Shown here: one piece after another, positions 1 to 3,429 of the stretch
Position numbering within the stretch: the first letter of the stretch is position 1
Layout of the letters: every line of letters begins with the position of its first letter
NCBI GenBank assembly: GCA_001779955.1
Contig: MFES01000036.1
Location: 12,979-23,788 of the forward strand
Origin: Candidatus Doudnabacteria bacterium RIFCSPHIGHO2_02_FULL_46_11
GTDB taxonomy: Bacteria; Patescibacteriota; Doudnabacteria; UBA920; 2-02-FULL-46-11
Length of the DNA: 10,810 bases
Direction: 5' to 3'
Translations under genes and position numbers: made by a program
Notes under the pieces: model-generated
The model's database searches: none
Told to the model about the DNA's origin: nothing
The model's input: only the letters and a program-made list of their open reading frames with translations

Positions 1-93
1 CAGTCTGAATATTTTGAGGATTTGATGAAAGAGCTGTTGCAGTATAGTGAAGATCATTCCCGACTAATTCAGCGAGATTATACGCGTAAATGA
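1..93 (+). CDS. 3' end of an unidentified gene (partial)
   Basis: An open frame runs from the first base to a TGA at 91-93 and encodes the last 30 residues of a protein, ending in QRDYTRK. The tail is charged and looks helical (acidic stretch, then a basic end). No family can be recognised from so short a piece. The stop lies about 70 bases before the PaaX-like gene, on the same strand, and the gap holds the palindromic sites described separately. That this is a real gene end is an inference from the frame staying open to the edge and from the ordinary amino acid composition. Confidence 0.5.
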   Translation, partial: QSEYFEDLMKELLQYSEDHSRLIQRDYTRK

Positions 94-102
94 AGACCTG
101 AA

Positions 103-137
103 AATTAATCAAACAACGATAAATTTTGTAATAATTA
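103..137. repeat. Degenerate third copy of the 35-bp palindromic site
   Basis: This stretch matches the 133-167 site at about 22 of 35 positions. The agreement is best in the left arm (AATTAA..CAA) and the central CGAT. It shares its last five bases (AATTA) with the first five of the next copy, so the two sites would be tandem and overlapping. The region is AT-rich, which inflates matches, so this copy is far less certain than the other two. Confidence 0.3.
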
Positions 138-167
138 ACCAACTGCCGATCGTCTTTTGATTGATTA
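133..167. promoter_or_regulatory. 35-bp imperfect palindrome upstream of the PaaX-like gene (operator candidate)
   Basis: An imperfect inverted repeat is centred on the core CGATCG (147-152), and its right end runs into the ATG at 167. The same 35-base pattern recurs at 741-775, after the gene, with 28 of 35 positions identical. A possible -10 (TAATAA, 129-134) touches its left end. Placement between promoter and start codon suits an operator bound by the PaaX-like protein itself; that role is inferred. Confidence 0.6.
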
Positions 168-733
168 TGAAAAGAACAAAATTAAAGGAAAATAAAAAAA
201 CTGGCCTTGCTTTACAAATCCTTAAAGAGTTGGAAAAAGGAGTGATTAATATTGTTAATGATTACATCAATCCCACTTATAACCCTTATTACAATCTTTG
301 GAATTTGCGTTATAAAGGTTTTAGTTATAAGTATTTTCGAGAAACACTACATCGTATCGATAAGAGCGGCATGATTCGAGAGAAGCCTATTGGGCCGGCC
401 GTGAGGATAAGAATTACCGGTAAAGGTCAAAACTTTTTAAAAAAACACGAGCTTGATGATTTAGAACTCGATAAGTCACAAAAATGGGATGGGTTATGGC
501 GGGCTGTTTCGTTCGATATACCTGAAAGGCTGCGGCCATTAAGAAATATTTTTCGGGCAAAATTGAAGAGCTTGGGTTTCGTGCAGGTGCAGAAGAGTCT
601 GTGGGTGACGAAGCACCAATGTCGTAAAGAGATAGCATTTTTAGTGAAGTATTATAAAATAGACTACTACGTAGCTTTATTTGAGGGCAATTACCTGGGC
701 GATGACTCTAAGTTAAAGAAAGTTGCAGGATGA
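167..733 (+). CDS. PaaX-like transcriptional regulator with Cas2-like C-terminal domain
   Basis: The protein is 188 residues from ATG 167. An in-frame TTG lies two codons earlier at 161, but the ATG is the more natural start, and neither has a clear ribosome binding site. Residues about 10-95 are basic and look like a winged helix (leucine-rich helices, then RIRITGKG resembling a wing). Residues 107-174 match the Cas2-like domain of PaaX-family proteins: WDGLWRAVSFDIPE, with an Asp at 117 at the end of the first strand, then KLKSLGFVQVQKSLWV. Family knowledge: PaaX is a GntR-like repressor of phenylacetate catabolism, and shorter PaaX/Cas2-like proteins in other bacteria have unknown targets. 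There are no phenylacetate genes and no CRISPR array here, so a catabolic or CRISPR role is not supported. Matching palindromes on both sides of the gene suggest autoregulation or a cassette-like unit. Base composition is AT-richer than in the downstream genes. Confidence 0.8.
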   Translation: MKRTKLKENKKTGLALQILKELEKGVINIVNDYINPTYNPYYNLWNLRYKGFSYKYFRETLHRIDKSGMIREKPIGPAVRIRITGKGQNFLKKHELDDLELDKSQKWDGLWRAVSFDIPERLRPLRNIFRAKLKSLGFVQVQKSLWVTKHQCRKEIAFLVKYYKIDYYVALFEGNYLGDDSKLKKVAG

Positions 734-740
734 GATTATT

Positions 741-775
741 AATTAACTAGCTGACGATCGTCAATTAGTTGATTA
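741..775. repeat. 35-bp imperfect palindrome downstream of the PaaX-like gene
   Basis: This is the second copy of the 133-167 site, with 28 of 35 positions identical. It begins seven bases after the TGA stop at 731-733. Here the palindrome is stronger: the core TGACGATCGTCA (752-763) is perfect, and 14 of 17 positions pair when the arms are extended. There is no following T-run, so it is not a standard intrinsic terminator. It could be a second operator, or one end of a repeat-bounded cassette. Confidence 0.7.
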
Positions 776-828
776 GGGTTAGGGGTTGTTGTCTAATTAG
801 AAAAATAGTAAAATAAAGCCTATGTTTA

Positions 829-841
829 GGTCCCATCGTCT
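829..841 (+). repeat. Possible relic of a tRNA-Glu 5' end
   Basis: GGTCCCATCGTCT matches the first 13 bases of the tRNA-Glu gene (946-958) at 12 of 13 positions. The rest of the tRNA does not follow, so this is at most a fragment. It lies 117 bases before the intact gene, in a stretch without a plausible protein gene (776-945). Confidence 0.3.
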
Positions 842-904
842 CCTTCTTCGCTCTCGTTAATCCTCGAGCTTCGCAGGACAAGTAGTGCTTCGAACTGCGC
901 TCTC

Positions 905-931
905 TTGCACTTCGTAGCTTGGTGGTAAACT
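905..931 (+). promoter_or_regulatory. Weak promoter candidate for tRNA-Glu
   Basis: TTGCAC (905-910) and TAAACT (926-931) are separated by 15 bases. A TGG just before the -10 element gives an extended -10 pattern, and the tRNA begins 15 bases after it. The spacing is short and the match is partial, so this is tentative. Confidence 0.3.
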
Positions 932-945
932 GAAAGCGTAGTAGT

Positions 946-1020
946 GGCCCCATCGTCTAGTGGCTAGGACAGGTGGTTCTCATCCACCAAACAGGGGTTC
1001 GATCCCCCTTGGGGCTACCA
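946..1020 (+). tRNA. tRNA-Glu (anticodon CTC)
   Basis: A full cloverleaf can be drawn: acceptor stem GGCCCCA (946-952) with TGGGGCT (1010-1016), D arm GTC..GAC, anticodon stem GGTGG/CCACC around the loop TTCTCAT with anticodon CTC at 979-981, and T arm AGGGG-TTCGATC-CCCCT (993-1009). CCA (1018-1020) is encoded, with discriminator A at 1017. The CATCGTCTAG start of the D region is typical of bacterial tRNA-Glu. One oddity is that the terminal acceptor pair is G1-U72 rather than G-C. A CTC species reads GAG, so a TTC isoacceptor is expected elsewhere in the genome. The last 19 bases plus two more are duplicated exactly at 1178-1198. Confidence 0.93.
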
Positions 1021-1022
1021 AT
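1002..1022 (+). repeat. att-like direct repeat, copy 1 (tRNA-Glu 3' end)
   Basis: This 21-base stretch covers the last part of the T arm, the acceptor 3' strand, CCA and two following bases. It is identical to 1178-1198. Direct duplication of a tRNA 3' end is the classical mark left by tyrosine-recombinase integration, although no integrase gene is present here. Confidence 0.6.
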
Positions 1023-1058
1023 AAAAATCTGATGTCTTTTGACATTGGGTTTTTATTT
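1023..1058 (+). terminator. Intrinsic terminator of tRNA-Glu
   Basis: A 14-pair hairpin (1023-1036 with 1041-1054, three G-T wobbles, TTTT loop) starts two bases after the tRNA CCA. Its right arm ends GGGTTTTT and is followed by ATTTT. It should end the tRNA transcript before the hairpin array that follows. Confidence 0.7.
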
Positions 1059-1065
1059 TGTTGTC

Positions 1066-1198
1066 GGGGGATCGAACGGGAAAGGGGTCGGGAAAACGGA
1101 AGTTTTCCCGTGGAGGAAAAACTAAAACCGAGTGGTTTTAGAGCGGAGACTTTGTCGAAGACAAGTCGAGCAGTGATATCCCCCTTGGGGCTACCAAT
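1066..1198 (+). other. Structured hairpin element ending in a copy of the tRNA-Glu 3' end
   Basis: Three hairpins lie one after another: CGGGAAAAC/GTTTTCCCG with a GGAA loop (1089-1110), CTAAAACC/GGTTTTAG with a GAGT loop (1122-1141), and GACTT.GTC/GACAAGTC with a GAA loop and one bulged T (1148-1167). Short purine-rich linkers separate them. GGGGGAT at 1066-1072 can pair with ATCCCCC at 1178-1184, closing the set into one multi-branched fold. The first 12 bases (1066-1077) are also the exact reverse complement of part of the tRNA T arm (997-1008). The segment ends in a 21-base copy of the tRNA 3' end. No plausible protein is encoded. It could be a structured RNA, a small mobile element placed at a tRNA gene, or a relic of one. 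Confidence 0.5.
1178..1198 (+). repeat. att-like direct repeat, copy 2 (displaced tRNA-Glu 3' end)
   Basis: Exact 21-base match to 1002-1022, offset by 176 bases. The match breaks immediately on both sides (T against G before it, T against A after it), which sets the repeat boundaries. No tRNA 5' half precedes this copy, so it cannot form a second functional tRNA. Confidence 0.6.
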
Positions 1199-1264
1199 TA
1201 TAAAATTTACACATCTTCTTAACAGAATTTTTTATGCAAAAGATATTTGATAAGCGATTAGCTA

Positions 1265-1293
1265 TTGACTTATGTTCTAATTTCAATTACAAT
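1265..1293 (+). promoter_or_regulatory. Sigma-70-type promoter of the 31-codon gene
   Basis: TTGACT (1265-1270) and TACAAT (1288-1293) are separated by exactly 17 bases, one mismatch to consensus in each box. The predicted start is near 1300, giving an untranslated leader of about 80 bases before the ATG at 1381. Confidence 0.65.
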
Positions 1294-1380
1294 TAGCTAT
1301 CGGTTTATTATCCGCGGAACCATTGATAAGTTAATACTGCCTGCCAAGGATAAAGGTAATGCAGCGAAAGGGATGTTTAT

Positions 1381-1476
1381 ATGTCTGATCAACCTAATCC
1401 TACACCGGCTACACCGGCAGCTACAGATGCAAAGGCTGAAGAGCAGAAGTCCGCAGCCTCGACTACCAATGCCTAG
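1381..1476 (+). CDS. Small Ala/Pro/Thr-rich protein, 31 residues, unknown function
   Basis: The frame runs from ATG 1381 to TAG 1474-1476. AAAGGGA (1367-1373) lies seven bases before the start and can serve as ribosome binding site; an in-frame TAA at 1357-1359 rules out a much longer form. The peptide begins MSDQPNPTPATPAA and ends SAASTTNA. It is low in hydrophobic residues, has no membrane segment or signal peptide, and is probably unstructured. A good promoter lies upstream and a strong intrinsic terminator begins four bases after the stop, so the whole unit is about 205 bases. The coding call rests on this context and not on homology. The transcript could instead be a small RNA. I do not recognise the product. 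Confidence 0.5.
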   Translation: MSDQPNPTPATPAATDAKAEEQKSAASTTNA

Positions 1477-1479
1477 CAC

Positions 1480-1507
1480 AAAGACCCCACGAACGTGGGG
1501 TCTTTTA
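1480..1507 (+). terminator. Strong intrinsic terminator
   Basis: AAGACCCCAC (1481-1490) and GTGGGGTCTT (1495-1504) form a perfect 10-pair stem, extended by A1480-T1505, around a GAAC loop. The right arm runs into TTTT. It begins four bases after the stop of the 31-codon ORF. Confidence 0.85.
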
Positions 1508-1530
1508 ATTCTAGAATTAATTCTAGAATT
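1507..1530. repeat. Two tandem copies of the palindrome AATTCTAGAATT
   Basis: The 12-base perfect palindrome occurs at 1507-1518 and again at 1519-1530 with no gap. It sits between two intrinsic terminators. It could be a protein-binding site or simple repeat expansion. Confidence 0.6.
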
Positions 1531-1541
1531 AAATGAGTATT

Positions 1542-1569
1542 AAAAAAACCGCAGAAAAGCGGTTTTTTT
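1542..1569. terminator. Bidirectional intrinsic terminator
   Basis: AAAAAAACCGC (1542-1552) pairs with GCGGTTTTTTT (1559-1569) around an AGAAAA loop. The A-run on one side and T-run on the other allow it to work on either strand. Confidence 0.8.
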
Positions 1570-1814
1570 AGTTATTGGCTTGTTACTGCTTCAGAATGGT
1601 TTTGACGGCTTTCGTGACATCTTTATTTTGGAAAACCGTTTTGTCCTTTCTGAACAAAGCTAAAAAATATAATACTTACAGACAAGATTAATGCCGCAAT
1701 TTGGTTAAAAAATTGTGCTGTTGGCACAAATTACAAAAATTAAGCCCCTGGTATCCTATTTAGGCAATACAATGGTTCGTTTTTTCGATTAACAAAAAGA
1801 AAGGATCGAAAGCT
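1570..1814. other. Intergenic stretch with one small inverted repeat
   Basis: I see no convincing gene in these 245 bases. TTGTGC (1713-1718) and GCACAA (1724-1729) form a short operator-like inverted repeat. TATAAT occurs at 1668-1673, but the nearest -35-like TTGTCC (1641-1646) is 21 bases away, which is too far. A promoter for the following small ORF should lie here but cannot be fixed. Confidence 0.4.
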
Positions 1815-1964
1815 ATGACAAACGAAACTTTCGTGAGGCGTGATATGTTTAATGATTTCCTGGGCGATCAGTATCTGAACCACAAAGAAGATTTTACGGA
1901 ATGGATGGACACCATAATGCAAAAACGTCCGCATAAGGCGGCGGAAGAAACCGATACATCTTAA
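1815..1964 (+). CDS. Small acidic protein, 49 residues, unknown function
   Basis: The frame runs from ATG 1815 to TAA 1962-1964. AAGGA (1801-1805) lies nine bases before the start and is a good ribosome binding site. The peptide begins MTNETFVRRDMFNDF, continues with aromatic and acidic residues (KEDFTEWMDTIMQKR) and ends in a polar tail (AAEETDTS). It looks like one or two short amphipathic helices, with no membrane segment. An 11-pair inverted repeat begins 17 bases after the stop. The frame, ribosome binding site and natural composition support a real gene. I do not recognise a family; a small antitoxin-like or adaptor protein is possible, but nothing in the sequence decides this. It converges on scpB. 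Confidence 0.55.
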   Translation: MTNETFVRRDMFNDFLGDQYLNHKEDFTEWMDTIMQKRPHKAAEETDTS

Positions 1965-1981
1965 AATATACAAGCCTTGCC

Positions 1982-2011
1982 GGTCAGGCCTCCCATAGTT
2001 GAGGCCTGACC
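1982..2011. terminator. Inverted repeat between convergent genes
   Basis: GGTCAGGCCTC (1982-1992) and GAGGCCTGACC (2001-2011) form a perfect 11-pair stem with an 8-base loop. It lies between the stop of the 49-codon ORF and the stop of scpB. Neither side has a T-run, so it may be a transcription end of another kind, an mRNA-stabilising hairpin or a REP-like element. Confidence 0.45.
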
Positions 2012-2016
2012 CGTGG

Positions 2017-2559
2017 CTAGACAATTTCTGTTTCCGGCAGGGTGATATTTTTTATGATTTCTTCAAAGTCGGGGAGTTCTTTCAGGCTTTTTACGCCTAA
2101 ATGGTGCAGAAATTCGTGGGTTGTTTGATAAAGTTGAACCCGGGCGTCAGCGGCGCTTGCGAGTTTTTCAATTAAGCCGCGCTGAAGCAAAAGTTTGAGT
2201 ATATATTGGCTGTTAACGCCGCGGATAGATTCTATTTCGGTTTTTGAGACAGGCTGCTTGTAGGTAATTATGCTTAAAGTTTCTACGGCGGCTTCGGTCA
2301 GTTTTTCTCGCAGTTGGGCTTGGATGAAATTTTTGACGGCAGGCGAAGCCTCGCTACTTGTGACCATTTGGTAAGAATTGCCGGAATGGCTAATGACTAT
2401 GCCGCGTTCCTGCCATTCGGCCTGCAGTTGGTCAAGCAGGGTATGGGCTTGAGTTTCCTCAATTTCCAGCGACTTGGCAATTTCCGAAATACTGACCGGG
2501 TTTCCGGCCATAAATAAAATAGCCTCCATATTTTTCTTAAGCTTTTCGTCGTTTTTCAT
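2017..2559 (-). CDS. scpB: ScpB, SMC condensin accessory subunit
   Basis: The protein is 180 residues, close to the usual ScpB length. Family knowledge: two ScpB chains bind the ScpA kleisin, which bridges the SMC ATPase heads in the bacterial condensin that compacts and segregates chromosomes. Seen here: residues 1-80 form the first winged helix (MEAILFMAGNPVSISEIA), and residues about 85-160 form the second, with the hallmark LTEAAVETLSIITYKQPV, then SIRGVNSQYILKLLLQRGLI. The end after about residue 165 is a short acidic tail. ScpA lies 47 bases upstream on the same strand, as is common for this pair. The gap between them is filled by a 14-base tandem repeat, and no clear ribosome binding site is left before the ATG. 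Confidence 0.93.
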   Translation of the reverse strand: MKNDEKLKKNMEAILFMAGNPVSISEIAKSLEIEETQAHTLLDQLQAEWQERGIVISHSGNSYQMVTSSEASPAVKNFIQAQLREKLTEAAVETLSIITYKQPVSKTEIESIRGVNSQYILKLLLQRGLIEKLASAADARVQLYQTTHEFLHHLGVKSLKELPDFEEIIKNITLPETEIV

Positions 2560-2564
2560 ATAAC

Positions 2565-2605
2565 ACTACTTACTATTTACTACTTACTATTTACTACTTA
2601 TTACT
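2565..2605. repeat. 14-bp tandem repeat between scpA and scpB
   Basis: ACTACTTACTATTT occurs twice exactly (2565-2578, 2579-2592), followed by a partial third copy (2593-2605). It occupies almost the whole 47-base gap, including the place where the scpB ribosome binding site would be expected. Copy number in such arrays can vary between strains. Confidence 0.8.
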
Positions 2606-2606
2606 A

Positions 2607-3317
2607 CTAACTTTTCTTAATTATTATATCAGCAAACAACTCCTGCTGTTCAACGCTTAAAACCCTTTGCTTGATAAGTTCCAAAAGCGCTAAAAAGGTA
2701 ACGATTACCTCGGTTTTTGATTTTGAATTTTTAAGGAGGTCATTGAGGGCGATGTGAACCCGGTTAGTCAGTGTTTTTTGAAGATGCTCTATTTTTTCCG
2801 AGATGGAGATTACTTCAGCCACGGAATGCTGGGGCAGTTTTACAATTTCAGCCAAAGTGGTAGAAAGTTTTTTGGCGGCGGCATACAGGGCCTTTAGGTC
2901 AAGAGAAGGGTCGGGGTAAAATATTACTTGCTCGCCCAGGAAGGGTTCGCGGGCAAAGGACTGTCGTCTTTTATTCTCAAAAGCGCGCAAGTGCCAAACC
3001 GCCTCGCGGTATCTTTTTAACAGCATTAATTGTCGGGTAAGGTCAGTGCCGGCGTCTTCCTCACCGTCCGGCAATTCCAGGTTGGGCAGGAGCGAGCGCG
3101 ATTTTATTACCAGAAGTTTCCCGGCAATAACCAAAAAGTCTGCCAGGATTTCCGGTTGGATATTTTCTGTCCGGCGCAAATGCTTCAAAAACTGCTCGGT
3201 AACTTCAGCCAGGGCAATTTCGTTTATTGGCAGCTTTTTTTCTTCAATCAACTGCAAGAGAAGGTCTAGGGGACCTTCAAAAGTGTGTACTTTATAATGT
3301 GGAGCGTTCTGTGGCAC
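2607..3317 (-). CDS. scpA: ScpA, kleisin subunit of SMC condensin
   Basis: The protein is 236 residues, within the ScpA range. The N-terminus shows the ScpA signature YKVHTFEGPLDLLLQLI followed by EEKKLPINEIALAEVTEQF, which forms the SMC-neck-binding helices. Residues about 50-85 (ADFLVIAGKLLVIKSRSLLP) are also typical. The C-terminal winged helix, which binds an SMC head cap, covers about 180-236 (VIVTFLALLELIKQRVL). The start is a GTG at 3315-3317. No ribosome binding site precedes it, and a TATAAT lies only two bases upstream on the minus strand (3320-3325), so the message may be leaderless or read through from aspS. ScpB follows directly. Confidence 0.93.
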   Translation of the reverse strand: MPQNAPHYKVHTFEGPLDLLLQLIEEKKLPINEIALAEVTEQFLKHLRRTENIQPEILADFLVIAGKLLVIKSRSLLPNLELPDGEEDAGTDLTRQLMLLKRYREAVWHLRAFENKRRQSFAREPFLGEQVIFYPDPSLDLKALYAAAKKLSTTLAEIVKLPQHSVAEVISISEKIEHLQKTLTNRVHIALNDLLKNSKSKTEVIVTFLALLELIKQRVLSVEQQELFADIIIKKS

Positions 3318-3334
3318 AAATTATAAGCACGAAG

Positions 3335-3380
3335 CACCCGCCCGACTTCGCCTGGACAAAGTCCAGGCGGGCAGGCGAGA
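3335..3380. repeat. GC-rich hairpin repeat between aspS and scpA
   Basis: CGCCTGGAC (3349-3357) and GTCCAGGCG (3361-3369) form a perfect 9-pair stem around AAA. It is flanked by C-rich (CCCGCCCG) and G-rich (GGGCAGGCG) segments that can extend the pairing. No T-run follows. It resembles a REP-like intergenic hairpin and is much more GC-rich than its surroundings. Confidence 0.6.
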
Positions 3381-3429
3381 TTCGAAACAATAACTAAATT
3401 CAAAATAATAAATTTTTGTTTTTTTGGAT

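Noticed and set aside
776..945. A second, degenerate full-length tRNA starting at 829
   Set aside because: Only the first 13 bases resemble tRNA-Glu. No anticodon stem, T arm or acceptor 3' strand follows at tRNA distance.
960..1250. A 96-codon plus-strand open frame starting in the tRNA gene
   Set aside because: It begins inside the tRNA-Glu sequence and runs through the terminator and the hairpin array. Its composition is explained by those structures and there is no ribosome binding site.
1265..1543. A 92-codon plus-strand open frame
   Set aside because: It starts in the promoter of the 31-codon gene and crosses that gene's terminator in another frame. The smaller ORF has better signals.
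1583..1672. Minus-strand frame ending QNKDVTKAVKTILKQ, just before the bidirectional terminator
   Set aside because: The composition looks protein-like and the terminator position fits, but only about 30 codons are open, the only start is a TTG giving about 24 residues, and there is no ribosome binding site. It could be a gene remnant but cannot be supported.
1982..2011. Standard rho-independent terminator for scpB or the 49-codon ORF
   Set aside because: The stem is perfect, but neither strand has the T-run needed for intrinsic termination, so it is kept only as an inverted repeat with uncertain role.
1740..2024. A 94-codon minus-strand frame opposite the 49-codon ORF
   Set aside because: It overlaps the end of scpB, lies antisense to a better-supported ORF with a ribosome binding site, and reads through the perfect inverted repeat.
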